Positions 9,378-18,811 are shown, counted from the stretch's first letter. The stretch: 64,000 nt of DNA from Streptomyces sp. NBC_01351 (GCF_036237315.1 NZ_CP108356.1:6701501-6765500); one strand, 5' to 3'. Numbers and translations: made by a program. Notes: generated from the sequence alone by a model not told the origin.

Positions 9378-9393
9378 TAACCCCCGGGGGTTA
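9378..9393. promoter_or_regulatory. Perfect 16-bp palindrome upstream of tatA
   Basis: TAACCCCCGGGGGTTA, 87 bp before the tatA start. It could be an operator or a hairpin ending the upstream transcript; there is no T tract. Confidence 0.4.
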
Positions 9394-9480
9394 CGATCCT
9401 TGGCAGGTCGGTCGCCGGTTTTCCGGGCGGGCCGCCCGCAGCCACCACAACCAGCCGTTTCGGTGAGAAGGAAGACACAC

Positions 9481-9777
9481 ATGATCGGCAATCTGAAGCC
9501 CCTTGAGATCCTTCTGATCATCGCTGTCATCGTGCTTCTGTTCGGTGCCAAGAAGCTTCCCGAGATGGCCCGTTCCCTCGGCAAGTCGGCCCGCATCCTC
9601 AAGAGCGAGGCCAAGGCCATGAAGAAGGACGGCGAGGCCGAGGACGCCGGTACCGCGGCGAACGTGGCCGACCAGGCCGCTCAGCAGCCCGTCGCCCCGC
9701 GCACCATCCAGGCCGCGCCCGGTGACGTCACCAGCTCCCGTCCGGTGAGCGAGCCGAACCACACCGCCAAGGGCTGA
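9481..9777 (+). CDS. tatA: Twin-arginine translocase subunit TatA
   Basis: 98 residues. ATG at 9481 with a GAGAAGGAAG ribosome site. N-terminal helix ([22 protein letters not shown]) with the FG hinge, then an amphipathic helix ([18 protein letters not shown]) and a polar, Ala/Pro-rich tail. TatA oligomerises to form the pore for folded, cofactor-containing proteins recognised by TatBC. tatC follows after 47 nt; tatB is not in this window, as expected for Streptomyces. Confidence 0.97.
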   Translation: MIGNLKPLEILLIIAVIVLLFGAKKLPEMARSLGKSARILKSEAKAMKKDGEAEDAGTAANVADQAAQQPVAPRTIQAAPGDVTSSRPVSEPNHTAKG

Positions 9778-9824
9778 GTCGCACCGAGCACGCCAGTCAT
9801 CTGCAACGAGACAAGGGACGTGGG

Positions 9825-10781
9825 TTGCTCAAGTCTGCCCGCAAGCAGGAGAAAGCGGACAAGGACGCCGAAGGGCGGATGCCTCTTGTCGAGCACCTGC
9901 GTGAGCTGCGAAACCGTCTGCTGAAGTCGGTCCTGGTGATCCTCGTGATCACGGCCGTGGCGGCCTTCTTCTACAAGGACATCATCAACTTCCTGTTGAA
10001 GCCAATGCTGGATTCCGTCGGCTGTACCAACGGTGTGGTGACCCAGCGCAACGGCAAGCCCTGCGCCGACATGACGGTGAACGGCCTCATCTCGGCCTTC
10101 TCGATCGCCCTGAAGGTCTCGCTGATGTCCGGTGTGGTGCTGTCCGCGCCGATGTGGCTGTACCAGGTGTGGGCGTTCGCTGCGCCCGGTCTGCACAGCC
10201 ACGAGAAGAAGTACGCGCGGAGTTTCGTCGCGGTCGGTGCGCCGCTCTTCGCAGCCGGCGCGGTGCTCGCGTACAAGATCCTTCCGCAGACCGCGACGAT
10301 CCTGCTCGAGTTCACCCCCGACCATGCACGCAACCTGCTGCCGGTCGACGACTATCTCGACCTGATCGCCCGCATGGTGATCGTGTTCGGCCTGGCCTTC
10401 GAACTGCCGCTGCTGCTGATCCTGCTGAACTTCACCGGTGTCCTCACCGGTAAGCGGCTGGCGGGCTGGTGGCGTGCGTTCATCCTGAGCATCACGGTCT
10501 TCGCGGCGTTCGCCACGCCCACCGGTGACCCGCTGACCATGCTGGCGCTGGCCGCCCCGATCGTGGCCCTGTACTTCATCGCCCTCGGTATCTGCCTGCT
10601 CAACGACCGCCGACGCGCGCGCAACGATCCCGACGCGGGGCTGGACGACGACGAGGCCGCCGATCTGGACCTGACCCCGGCGCCGATCGGCGCGATGGAG
10701 CCGGTCGCGGCCCCGGCCGCGCTGCCCGGGCAGGCCGACGGCGGGCGTGAGCGGATCAACGGTTACGACGACGCCACCTGA
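9825..10781 (+). CDS. tatC: Twin-arginine translocase subunit TatC
   Basis: 318 residues, starting from TTG behind a GGGACG site. Six transmembrane helices follow the typical MPLVEHLRELRNRLLKSV N-terminus. Conserved residues include the FxxxK loop (ALKVSLMSGVVLSAPMWLYQ), PGLHSHEKKYA and the TPTGDPLTML segment. The C-terminal 55 residues are an acidic cytoplasmic tail. TatC recognises the twin-arginine signal peptide. Operon with tatA. Confidence 0.97.
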   Translation: MLKSARKQEKADKDAEGRMPLVEHLRELRNRLLKSVLVILVITAVAAFFYKDIINFLLKPMLDSVGCTNGVVTQRNGKPCADMTVNGLISAFSIALKVSLMSGVVLSAPMWLYQVWAFAAPGLHSHEKKYARSFVAVGAPLFAAGAVLAYKILPQTATILLEFTPDHARNLLPVDDYLDLIARMVIVFGLAFELPLLLILLNFTGVLTGKRLAGWWRAFILSITVFAAFATPTGDPLTMLALAAPIVALYFIALGICLLNDRRRARNDPDAGLDDDEAADLDLTPAPIGAMEPVAAPAALPGQADGGRERINGYDDAT

Positions 10782-10798
10782 CGGGTACATTCCGGCGG

Positions 10799-11686
10799 GT
10801 GAGCTCTGAGATCACCCTCTTCGTCAATCCCACCGCGGGACGCGGCCGGGGCGCGCACGCCGCGCAGCCGGCCGCTTCCGCATTGCGGGCGGCCGGTTTC
10901 TCGGTGCGCAGCGTCGTCGGCGGGGACGGGCCGGACGCGCTGGCCCGGCTGCGGGCCGCGGTCCACGCGGGCACCGGAGCGGTGATCGCGGTCGGCGGCG
11001 ACGGCATGGTCTCCCTGGCCCTCCAGGCCCTGGCCGGGACCGACGTGCCGCTCGGGGTGGTCGCGGTGGGCACCGGCAACGACTTCGCGCGGGCGCTGGG
11101 GCTGCCCGTACGGGAGCCCGCGCGGGCGGGGCGGCTGGCCGCCGGGGCCCTCAAGGAGGGGCGGATCCGGGAGATCGACCTCGGCCGGGTGGGGGGCACC
11201 TGGTACGGGACGGTGCTGTGCTCCGGCTTCGACTCGCGGGTCAACGACCGGGGCAACCGGATGCGGCTGCCGGCCGGGCGGTTCAAGTACGACCTGGCGA
11301 TGCTCGCGGAGCTGGCCGCCTTCCGGCCCTTCCCGTACCGGATCACCCTGGACGACGGCCCGGTGATCGAGACCGAGGCCACGCTGGTGGCGGTGGGCAA
11401 CGGGTCCTCGTACGGCGGCGGGATGCGGATCTGTGCGGACGCCGTGCCCGACGACGGGCTCTTCGACATCACGGTGGTGGGCGACTGCAGCCGGGCGACG
11501 CTGCTGAGGGTGTTCCCGCGCGTGTACAAGGGCACCCACCTCGACCATCCGAAGGTGACCGTCCACCGGGCGCGGAAGGTCACCCTGGAGGCGGCGGGGA
11601 TCACGGCCTACGCCGACGGGGAGCCGCTGGGGCCGCTGCCGGTGACCGCCGAGTGCGTGCCGGGGGCGGTCCGGGTCTTGTCGTAG
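10799..11686 (+). CDS. Diacylglycerol kinase-family lipid kinase (YegS/BmrU type)
   Basis: 295 residues. N-terminal FVNPTAGRGRGAHA and the nucleotide-binding AVGGDGMVSLALQAL motif (about 65-80), then VGTGNDFARALGLP, characteristic of the DAGK catalytic domain; the C-terminal beta-sandwich ends ADGEPLGPLPV. It phosphorylates diacylglycerol or a related lipid, probably at the membrane. The start GTG lies 17 nt after tatC with TACATT 7 nt upstream and no clear Shine-Dalgarno, so it may be coupled to tatC or leaderless. Confidence 0.9.
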   Translation: MSSEITLFVNPTAGRGRGAHAAQPAASALRAAGFSVRSVVGGDGPDALARLRAAVHAGTGAVIAVGGDGMVSLALQALAGTDVPLGVVAVGTGNDFARALGLPVREPARAGRLAAGALKEGRIREIDLGRVGGTWYGTVLCSGFDSRVNDRGNRMRLPAGRFKYDLAMLAELAAFRPFPYRITLDDGPVIETEATLVAVGNGSSYGGGMRICADAVPDDGLFDITVVGDCSRATLLRVFPRVYKGTHLDHPKVTVHRARKVTLEAAGITAYADGEPLGPLPVTAECVPGAVRVLS

Positions 11687-11755
11687 CGGGTGTCCCGCAG
11701 CCCGCTTAAATGATCGCGACTGTTGTCAGAGGTGGCGGGTAGGCTCGATCTCAAG

Positions 11756-14596
11756 ATGACCGAAGAACTCTCACCCGCCGAGCGGTACGCCGCTGCCCGG
11801 ATCCGCGCCGCCGAAGAGGCCTCTGCCCTGGCTCCCTTCCGCGAGATGTACGAATTCGATCTGGACCCGTACCAGGTCGAGGCCTGCAAGGCACTGGAGG
11901 CCGGCAAGGGCGTCCTGGTGGCCGCCCCGACCGGCTCGGGCAAGACGATCGTCGGCGAGTTCGCCGTGCACCTGGCCCTCCAGCAGGGCCGCAAGTGCTT
12001 CTACACGACGCCGATCAAGGCCCTGTCGAACCAGAAGTTCGCCGACCTCGTCAAGCGCTACGGCGCCGACAAGGTGGGTCTGCTGACCGGTGACAACAGT
12101 GTCAACTCCGAGGCGCCCGTGGTGGTGATGACCACCGAGGTGCTCCGCAACATGCTCTACGCGGGCTCGCAGTCGCTGCGGGGCCTCGGCTACGTCGTCA
12201 TGGACGAGGTCCACTACCTCTCCGACCGGTTCCGCGGAGCCGTCTGGGAGGAAGTGATCATCCACCTCCCCGAGTCGGTGACCCTGGTCTCGCTGTCGGC
12301 CACCGTGTCCAACGCGGAGGAGTTCGGCGACTGGCTGGACACCGTGCGCGGCGACACCGAGGTGATCGTCTCCGAGGAGCGGCCCGTCCCGCTGTGGCAG
12401 CACGTCATGGCCGGCCGGAAGATCTACGACCTGTTCGAGGAGGAGTCCGACCACGGCGGCCGCGGCTCCGCGCGCCGGGAGGTCAATCCCGACCTGCTGC
12501 GCATGGCGCGCGAGGAGAACAGTCGTACGTACAGTCCGAAGGACCGGCGGCGCGGCAAGATGGTCCGCGAGGCCGACCGCGAGCGCGAACGGCGCTCCCG
12601 CGGCCGGATCTGGACCCCGTCGCGGCCCGAGGTCATCGCCCGTCTCGACAACGACGGGCTGCTGCCCGCGATCAACTTCATCTTCAGCCGGGCCGGCTGC
12701 GAGGCCGCCGTCCAGCAGTGCCTGTACGCGGGCCTGCGGCTCAACGACGACTCGGCGCGTCTGAAGGTCCGCGAGCTCGTCGAGGCGCGCACCGCCTCCA
12801 TCCCCACCGAGGACCTGCACGTCCTGGGGTACTACGAGTGGCTCGAAGGGCTGGAGCGGGGCATCGCCGCGCACCACGCGGGGATGCTGCCGACCTTCAA
12901 GGAGGTCGTGGAGGAGCTGTTCGTCCGCGGCCTGGTCAAGGCGGTCTTCGCCACCGAGACCCTGGCGCTGGGCATCAACATGCCCGCGCGCACGGTCATC
13001 CTGGAGAAGCTCGTCAAGTGGAACGGCGAGCAGCACGCCGACATCACCCCCGGCGAGTACACGCAGCTGACCGGCCGGGCCGGGCGGCGCGGCATCGACG
13101 TCGAGGGCCATGCGGTGGTGCTGTGGCAGCGCGGGATGGACCCGGCGGGTCTGGCCGGGCTCGCGGGTACGCGTACGTATCCGCTGCGGTCCAGCTTCAA
13201 GCCCTCGTACAACATGGCGGTGAACCTGGTCAGTCAGTTCGGGCGGCACCGGTCGCGCGAGCTGCTGGAGACCTCCTTCGCGCAGTTCCAGGCCGACCGC
13301 TCGGTCGTCGGGATCTCCCGGCAGGTGCAGCGCAACGAGGAGGGCCTGGAGGGCTACCAGGAGGGCATGACCTGCCACCTGGGGAACTTCGAGGAGTACG
13401 CGCGGCTGCGCCGCGAGCTCAAGGACCGCGAGACGGACCTGGCCAAGCAGGGCGCGGCACAGCGCCGGGCGCAGGCGGCGAGTTCGCTGGAGAAGCTCAA
13501 GCCGGGTGACATCATCCACGTGCCGACCGGCAAGTTCGCCGGGCTCGCGCTGGTCCTGGACCCGGGCGTGCCGGCCGGGCGGGTGCACGGGCACCGCGGG
13601 CAGGAGTGGGCGGAGGGCCCGCGCCCGCTGGTGCTCACGGCCGAGCGGCAGGTCAAGCGGCTCGCCGCGATCGACTTCCCGGTCCCGGTCGAGGCGCTGG
13701 ACCGGATGCGGATCCCCAAGACCTTCAACCAGCGTTCCCCGCAGTCCCGTCGGGACCTGGCGTCCCAGTTGCGGACGAAGGCCGGGCACATCACGCCGGA
13801 GCGGCGCACGCGCGGCCGGGCCGCGGCCGCCGACGACCGTGAGATCGCGCGGCTGCGGACCGAGCTGCGCGCGCACCCCTGTCACGGCTGTGACGAGCGT
13901 GAGGACCACGCCCGTTGGGCGGAGCGCTACTGGCGGCTGAAGCGGGACACGCAGCAGCTGGAGCGGCGCATCGAGGGGCGGACGAACACCATCGCCCGCA
14001 CCTTCGACCGGATCCACGCGCTGCTCACCGAGCTGGACTACCTGCGCGAGGACGAGGTCACCGTGCACGGGAAGCGCCTGGCGCGGCTGTACGGTGAGCT
14101 CGACCTGCTGGCTTCGGAGTGTCTGCGCGCCGGGGTGTGGGAAGGGCTGAGCCCGGCCGAACTGGCCGCCTGTGTCTCGGCGCTGGTCTTCGAGGCGCGG
14201 CAGTCCGATGACGCGGTGGCGCCGAAGGTGCCGGGCGGGGCGGCGAAGGCGGCCCTGGGCGAGATGGTGCACATCTGGGGCCGGCTCGACGCGTTGGAGG
14301 AGGAGCACGGCATCAACCAGGCGGAGGGCGTGGGCCAGCGCGAGCCGGACCTCGGCTTCGCGTGGGCGGCGTACCAGTGGGCCTCCGACAAGAGCCTGGA
14401 CGAGGTGCTGCGCGAGGCGGAGATGCCGGCGGGTGACTTCGTGCGCTGGTGCAAGCAGGTCATCGACGTGCTCGGTCAGATCGCGGCGGCGGCCCCCTCG
14501 GCCTCGGGCGACAGCGGGAGCACGGTGGCCCGCAACGCGCGCAAGGCCGTGGACGCGCTGCTGCGGGGTGTGGTGGCCTACAGCTCCGTCGGCTAA
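11756..14596 (+). CDS. helY: Ski2/Mtr4-like DEAD/DEAH helicase HelY
   Basis: 946 residues. ATG at 11756 is preferred over an in-frame TTG 33 nt upstream: it begins MTEELSPAERYAAARIRAAEE, and TAGGCT lies 10 nt before it with no Shine-Dalgarno. Walker A APTGSGKT (57-64), DEVH box and SAT motif in the first RecA domain; HHAGMLP and TGRAGRRG in the second. The C-terminus is the DSHCT-type domain of Ski2/Mtr4 RNA helicases. It sits beyond tatC, as in mycobacteria. An RNA-remodelling or decay role is likely, not shown by sequence alone. Confidence 0.94.
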   Translation: MTEELSPAERYAAARIRAAEEASALAPFREMYEFDLDPYQVEACKALEAGKGVLVAAPTGSGKTIVGEFAVHLALQQGRKCFYTTPIKALSNQKFADLVKRYGADKVGLLTGDNSVNSEAPVVVMTTEVLRNMLYAGSQSLRGLGYVVMDEVHYLSDRFRGAVWEEVIIHLPESVTLVSLSATVSNAEEFGDWLDTVRGDTEVIVSEERPVPLWQHVMAGRKIYDLFEEESDHGGRGSARREVNPDLLRMAREENSRTYSPKDRRRGKMVREADRERERRSRGRIWTPSRPEVIARLDNDGLLPAINFIFSRAGCEAAVQQCLYAGLRLNDDSARLKVRELVEARTASIPTEDLHVLGYYEWLEGLERGIAAHHAGMLPTFKEVVEELFVRGLVKAVFATETLALGINMPARTVILEKLVKWNGEQHADITPGEYTQLTGRAGRRGIDVEGHAVVLWQRGMDPAGLAGLAGTRTYPLRSSFKPSYNMAVNLVSQFGRHRSRELLETSFAQFQADRSVVGISRQVQRNEEGLEGYQEGMTCHLGNFEEYARLRRELKDRETDLAKQGAAQRRAQAASSLEKLKPGDIIHVPTGKFAGLALVLDPGVPAGRVHGHRGQEWAEGPRPLVLTAERQVKRLAAIDFPVPVEALDRMRIPKTFNQRSPQSRRDLASQLRTKAGHITPERRTRGRAAAADDREIARLRTELRAHPCHGCDEREDHARWAERYWRLKRDTQQLERRIEGRTNTIARTFDRIHALLTELDYLREDEVTVHGKRLARLYGELDLLASECLRAGVWEGLSPAELAACVSALVFEARQSDDAVAPKVPGGAAKAALGEMVHIWGRLDALEEEHGINQAEGVGQREPDLGFAWAAYQWASDKSLDEVLREAEMPAGDFVRWCKQVIDVLGQIAAAAPSASGDSGSTVARNARKAVDALLRGVVAYSSVG

Positions 14597-14626
14597 CCGG
14601 ATTTGGAGCTTCCTCTAAAAATAGGG

Positions 14627-14660
14627 TTGACTTGATTTGATCTCTTGCCATGATCGAATC
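14627..14660 (+). promoter_or_regulatory. Promoter and candidate operator of the TetR gene
   Basis: TTGACT (14627-14632) and a weak CATGAT (14649-14654) form a -35/-10 pair with 16-bp spacing. An inverted repeat GATTTGATC (14634-14642) / GATCGAATC (14652-14660), 8 of 9 positions paired with a 9-bp spacer, overlies the -10 and is a good candidate for autoregulation. Confidence 0.55.
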
Positions 14661-14686
14661 GGCGTGCTGTGTGCGACGATCAGCTC

Positions 14687-15340
14687 ATGAGTGGGGGATT
14701 GGCCGGGGGGCCTAAAAGGGTCGGTCGGCCGCGCGCCGACCAGGAAAGACCGGAGAGCGGCCGGCCGCCGCGCGAGGAACTCCTCTGCGCGGCGGCCGAG
14801 CTTTTCACCGTGCGGGGATATGCGGCGACCACCACCCGGGCGGTCGCCGAACGGGCTGGAATGCGCCAGGCCACGATGTACCACTACTTCGGCGGCAAGG
14901 AGGAACTCCTCGCCGAGCTGCTGGAGTCCACGGTCGCGCCCTCGCTGGTGCTGGCCCGGCAGCTGCTCGCCGACGGCAAGCGGCCGGCGGCGCGCCGACT
15001 GTGGGAGCTGTGCCGTTCCGACGTGCTGCAGCTGTGTGGAGGGCCGTACAACCTGGGGGCGCTGTACCTGCTGCCCGAGGTGGCCGGTTCGCGCTTCTCG
15101 CAGTTCCGCCGGATGCGCGAAGAACTCAGGGAGGCCTACCGGACGTTGCTCGACGCCACGTCCGTCGGTGAGGAACTGGCCGGGGACAAGGCGGGGTTGG
15201 ACCTGCGCAACGACCTGGTCTTCGGGCTCATCGAGGGCGTCATGCTGATCCACCGCTCCGATCCGGAGCGTCCCGTGACGGTCTTCGCGGCGGCCACGGC
15301 GGACGCGGCCCTGCGGATCGCGGGCGTCCGCCACGAGTAG
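14687..15340 (+). CDS. TetR-family transcriptional regulator
   Basis: 217 residues from ATG at 14687 (an in-frame GTG lies 18 nt upstream; neither has a clear ribosome site). After a basic tail, the TetR helix-turn-helix spans about 30-75 (EELLCAAAELFTVRGYAATTTRAVAERAGMRQATMYHYFGGKEELL). The C-terminal helical domain has no assignable ligand. The gene stands alone between helY and the convergent pseudouridine synthase gene, so its target may be itself or distant genes. Confidence 0.88.
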   Translation: MSGGLAGGPKRVGRPRADQERPESGRPPREELLCAAAELFTVRGYAATTTRAVAERAGMRQATMYHYFGGKEELLAELLESTVAPSLVLARQLLADGKRPAARRLWELCRSDVLQLCGGPYNLGALYLLPEVAGSRFSQFRRMREELREAYRTLLDATSVGEELAGDKAGLDLRNDLVFGLIEGVMLIHRSDPERPVTVFAAATADAALRIAGVRHE

Positions 15341-15365
15341 GGGCGGGTGGCAGTGCCCGGAGCGC

Positions 15366-16325
15366 CTAGCTGCCGGTTTCCCAGCCGGCGGGGTCGGTCC
15401 AGGCCCGGAGTTCGCGGCCGCTCTCGAAGTGGTGGGCGGTCCCGGTGACCGGGTCGGTGAAGTCCAGTACCCGGGCCAGGAGTTGCAACGGGCGGCGGTA
15501 GTCGTCCGGGGCCGGGTCCGTGACCCGCGGGTACACCGGATCGCCGAGGATCGGCACGCCGAGGGCGTTCATGTGCACCCGCAGCTGGTGGGTGCGGCCG
15601 GTGTGCGGGGTCAGCCGGTAGCGGGCCAGGCCGCCGCGGGTGTCGGCGAGCTCGATCAGGCTCTCGGCGTTCGGCTCCCCGCCGGGGACCTCGACCGCGG
15701 CCATGACCCCGCGCGTCTTCTCGATCCGGCTGCGGACCGTACGGGGGAAGACCAGCGCCGGATCGTGGGCCGCGAGGGCCTCGTACTCCTTGTGCACCTC
15801 GCGCCGCTGGAAGAGGAGCTGGTAGGCGCCGCGGTCCTCGGGCCGGACGCTGAACATGACCAGCCCCGCGGTCAGCCGGTCCAGCCGGTGCGCAGGGCTG
15901 AGCTCCGGCAGGTCCAGCTCCTCGCGGAGCCGGGCCAGGGCGGTCTGCGTGACGTGGCTGCCGCGCGGGGTGGTCGCCAGGAAGTGCGGCTTGTCCACCA
16001 CCAGCAGGTGCGGATCGCGGTGCACCACGCGCAGCGCGAAGGGGACGACCGGCTCGGGCTCCATGTCCCGGTGGAACCACAGGTACCCGCCGGGCTCGTA
16101 CGGGTCCCCCGCGCGCAGCACCCGCCCGCCGGGCCCGAGCACCCGGCCGCCGGCCAGCAGGTGCGCGATGGAGTCCGCGCCGCGGGTGCCCGCGTACCGG
16201 GCGGTGAGGTAGGCGCCGAGATCCGGCCACATCCCCTCGGGATCGGCGGGCAGCCGCAGGCGCACGGGGTCGATTCCGGCGCGCTGGGGGAGCGGCGAGG
16301 GGGGTACCTGGGCTCTGCGTCTCAT
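15366..16325 (-). CDS. RluA-family RNA pseudouridine synthase
   Basis: 319 residues. The catalytic motif HRLDRLTAGL (about 145-154, Asp is the catalytic residue) and the later GRTHQLRVHMNALGVPILGDPVY stretch are diagnostic of RluA-type synthases. The N-terminal 90 residues are a less conserved S4-like region (AHLLAGGRVLGPGGRVLRAGDPYEPGG). It converts uridine to pseudouridine in rRNA or tRNA; which site is not clear. It is followed by, and convergent with, the TetR gene. Confidence 0.92.
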   Translation of the reverse strand: MRRRAQVPPSPLPQRAGIDPVRLRLPADPEGMWPDLGAYLTARYAGTRGADSIAHLLAGGRVLGPGGRVLRAGDPYEPGGYLWFHRDMEPEPVVPFALRVVHRDPHLLVVDKPHFLATTPRGSHVTQTALARLREELDLPELSPAHRLDRLTAGLVMFSVRPEDRGAYQLLFQRREVHKEYEALAAHDPALVFPRTVRSRIEKTRGVMAAVEVPGGEPNAESLIELADTRGGLARYRLTPHTGRTHQLRVHMNALGVPILGDPVYPRVTDPAPDDYRRPLQLLARVLDFTDPVTGTAHHFESGRELRAWTDPAGWETGS

Positions 16326-16343
16326 CGGGGACAGGCTATGCCG

Positions 16344-17885
16344 CTACTCCTGGGTGAAGGTGCCCAGGTGGGTGGCGTCGAGGTACTCGACGCGGAGCGT
16401 GCCGTCGGCGAAGGTCACCCCGGTGCGGCCGACCGCGTTCTCGCCGGTCGTCTCGAAGCTGAACGTGTTCCCGTCGTAGTGGGTGAGCGGGAAGCGCAGC
16501 GGCTTCGGGCCGAGGGAGAGGGTGAGCGCGCCGTCGGCGGCGGCGGTGACGGTGGCCTTGCCGTAGTACGGGTTGTCGTAGGTTCCGGTGTAACTCGCGC
16601 TGTCCTGGGCCGGCTTCGCTCCGGCGGGCGGGTCGGCGTAGTCGGTGGGGGAGCGGCTCGCGTCGTCCAGTTGCGCGTACAGCGCGGAGGTCAGGGCGAG
16701 CCAGTCGGTGGTGGCCTTGCCGTGCTCGGCGAAGTCGAAGAAGTCGAGGGCGATGGCGTCCGCGACGCCGACCGGCCGTCCGTTGGTGAGGACGACGACG
16801 CCGAGCTCCTCCAGCGGGAGCATGGTCACATTGGTGTTGGCGCCGAGGTCGAAGGCGCCGGAGTGGCTCAGGCGCAGCCGGCCGGCGTCGTCGTAGGAGA
16901 CGTTCCAGCCCAGCCCGTAGAAGCCGGTGCGGTTGGCGGGCGGGGCGGGCGGCTGCGACAGGATCTGCGGGAGGTGGGTGGTGGCGAGGGTGTCGGCCGG
17001 GATGATCCGCTTCCCGTCGAGGGTGCCTTCGGCGAGCTGGAGCCGCAGCCAGCGGGACATGTCGCGGGCCGAGGAACTCACGCCGCCGGCCGGCGCCTGG
17101 GCGTCGGGGTCGCGGACGAAGCGGGGGCTCCAGGTGCCGTCAGGGTTATTCACGTGAGTGGCGGCGTGGTTCGGGGCCTGCGCGAAAGCGGAGAACTCGG
17201 TGCTGGTGCTGGTCATCCCGGCGGGCTTGAACAGGGTGTCCGCGGCGAGCTTCTGCCAGCTGGTGCCCTTGGCGCGGGCGATGGCCTCGGCGCCGGCCGT
17301 GAACCCGAAGTTGGTGTAGGCGTAGCTCGCGCGGAAGGGGGAGAGCGGCTGGAGGCGGAGGTGGTCGAGGATGTACGCCTGGTCGTAGCCGAGGTCTTCG
17401 AGCAGGTCGCCGGCATGGTCGGGGAGGCCGCTGCGGTGGGAGAGGAGGTCGGCCGTCGTCACGTGCCCGGTGACCCAGGGGTCCTTGAGGGAGAACCCGG
17501 GGAGCGGCTCGTGGCGGTCCCACTGGACGGGGTCGGTGAGGGCGCCGGCCACGATCGTGGAGGAGATCGGCTTGGAGAGCGAGGCGATCTGGAAGACGGT
17601 GTCGGGGTCGATCTTCGCGCTCTCGCCGGTGCGGCGGACGCCGAAGCCCCTGAGGTGGATCACCTCGTCGTCGTGGACGACGGCCACGGAGATGCCGGGG
17701 ACGCCGGTGCGGCGCATCATGTCCGCGACGGTCTGGTCGAGGCGGGCGATGGCCTTGTCGACCGCCTCGTCGCTGATCTGCGGTTTCGGCGCGGGGGGCG
17801 GGCTGGGGGCGGCGGCTGCCGTTGCCGCTCCCGTGGCCAGAAGTACGGCCGTGCCGGCTGCCCCGATCACGCGGAGCGTGCGCAT
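16344..17885 (-). CDS. Secreted serine hydrolase of the beta-lactamase/DD-peptidase family
   Basis: 513 residues. Start ATG at 17885 chosen because a Sec signal peptide follows (RTLRVIGAAGTAVLLATGAATAAAAP); the frame is open far upstream but only as an antisense artefact of the next gene. Catalytic SxxK is S102-LSK105, the YxN motif is Y190-TN192, and HSG near residue 345 replaces KTG, as in class C-like esterases and peptidases. A C-terminal beta domain of about 110 residues follows. Activity could be D-aminopeptidase or esterase; a true beta-lactamase is less likely. Confidence 0.87.
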   Translation of the reverse strand: MRTLRVIGAAGTAVLLATGAATAAAAPSPPPAPKPQISDEAVDKAIARLDQTVADMMRRTGVPGISVAVVHDDEVIHLRGFGVRRTGESAKIDPDTVFQIASLSKPISSTIVAGALTDPVQWDRHEPLPGFSLKDPWVTGHVTTADLLSHRSGLPDHAGDLLEDLGYDQAYILDHLRLQPLSPFRASYAYTNFGFTAGAEAIARAKGTSWQKLAADTLFKPAGMTSTSTEFSAFAQAPNHAATHVNNPDGTWSPRFVRDPDAQAPAGGVSSSARDMSRWLRLQLAEGTLDGKRIIPADTLATTHLPQILSQPPAPPANRTGFYGLGWNVSYDDAGRLRLSHSGAFDLGANTNVTMLPLEELGVVVLTNGRPVGVADAIALDFFDFAEHGKATTDWLALTSALYAQLDDASRSPTDYADPPAGAKPAQDSASYTGTYDNPYYGKATVTAAADGALTLSLGPKPLRFPLTHYDGNTFSFETTGENAVGRTGVTFADGTLRVEYLDATHLGTFTQE

Positions 17886-17936
17886 GTGGCCATTGTCCTG
17901 CCAGTGCGGTGGAACCGCGCGGGGGCCGGTGCGGCG

Positions 17937-17953
17937 CCGGGGCGGAGCCCCGG
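17937..17953 (-). terminator. Hairpin between siderophore reductase and serine hydrolase genes
   Basis: CCGGGGC-GGA-GCCCCGG, a 7-bp stem with a 3-nt loop, 19 bp after the stop of the siderophore-interacting protein gene. It resembles the GGGGC-GGA-GCCCC hairpin inside the dispersed repeats elsewhere in the window. No T tract. Confidence 0.55.
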
Positions 17954-17971
17954 TAGCGCGGAGCCCGCGGG

Positions 17972-18811
17972 TCAGGCGGCGGTGGCGTGGTCCTGTTCGG
18001 CTTCCACCGCGGCGTTCCAGTCGCGCTTGATCGCGCGCCAGCCCTCGTCCGTCTCGCCCAGGCGCCAGTAGCCCGAGATCGACAGGCGTTCGCGCGGGAT
18101 GCCCCGCTCCAGGCGGAGGTGGTGGCGGAGTGCCTTGACGAAGCCCGCTTCGCCGTGGACGAAGGCGTGGACGTCCGGGGAGGGGAAGCGGAGGGCTCTG
18201 ACGGCCTCCACCAGGGCCTCGCCGACCGGGCGGTCGCCGCGGTGGACCCAGACCGGGGCGACCCCGTCCGGGGTGGCGATCTTCTGCTCGTCGGCCGGGC
18301 CCTCGACCTCCACGAAGGCGTGCACCCGTGCGCCCGCCGGCATCCGCTCCATCGTCGCGGCGATGGCGGGGAGCGCGCTTTCGTCGCCCACCAGGAGGTG
18401 CCAGTCGGCCGTCCGGTCCGGGGCGTACGCGCCGCCCGGGCCGAGGAAGCGCACGAGTTCGCCGGGCAGGGCCCGCGCCGCCCAGGGGCCGGCCAGGCCC
18501 TCGTCGCCGTGGACGACGAAGTCGAGGGTCAGCTCCATGCGCGCCGGGTCCCAGCTCCGTACGGTGTACGCGCGCTGGCGCGGCCACTGGTCGCGCGGGT
18601 ACTCGGCGCGGATCCGCTCCAGGTCCCACGGTTCGGGGTAGGTGACGCCCTGCGGAGGGAAGAGGAGTTTGACGTAATGGTCCGTGAACTCGCCCGCGCC
18701 GAAACCTTGCAGGCCCTCGCCGCCCAGCACGATCCGGACCATGTGCGGCGTGAGCCGCTCGGTGCGGACGACTGCGGCGGTGCCGACGGTACGGGCACGT
18801 CCTTCTGCCAC
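17972..18811 (-). CDS. Siderophore-interacting protein (FAD-linked ferric-siderophore reductase)
   Basis: 279 residues. GTG at 18811 is chosen over one 21 nt upstream because GGGGAG lies 6 nt before it. The N-terminal FAD-binding domain has QRAYTVRSWDPARMELTLDFVVHGDEGLAGPWA; the C-terminal half is the NAD(P)H-binding SIP domain (LLVGDESALPAIAATMERMP, VHAFVEVEG, SGYWRLGETDEGW). Family members release iron from ferric siderophores in the cytoplasm. An iron box directly upstream indicates repression by a DmdR/IdeR protein when iron is plentiful. Confidence 0.93.
   Translation of the reverse strand: MAEGRARTVGTAAVVRTERLTPHMVRIVLGGEGLQGFGAGEFTDHYVKLLFPPQGVTYPEPWDLERIRAEYPRDQWPRQRAYTVRSWDPARMELTLDFVVHGDEGLAGPWAARALPGELVRFLGPGGAYAPDRTADWHLLVGDESALPAIAATMERMPAGARVHAFVEVEGPADEQKIATPDGVAPVWVHRGDRPVGEALVEAVRALRFPSPDVHAFVHGEAGFVKALRHHLRLERGIPRERLSISGYWRLGETDEGWRAIKRDWNAAVEAEQDHATAA

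Noticed and set aside
15429..18071. 880-residue plus-strand ORF and similar long antisense frames (for example 42019-44847 minus, 11771-14308 minus)
   Set aside because: They are antisense to confident genes, low-complexity or repetitive (Gly/Val/Asp or His/Arg/Pro rich), and arise from high-GC codon bias.
16344..18629. 761-residue fusion of the serine hydrolase with upstream sequence
   Set aside because: The extra N-terminal part is Arg/Pro/Gly-rich antisense of the siderophore reductase gene; a signal peptide begins at 17885.
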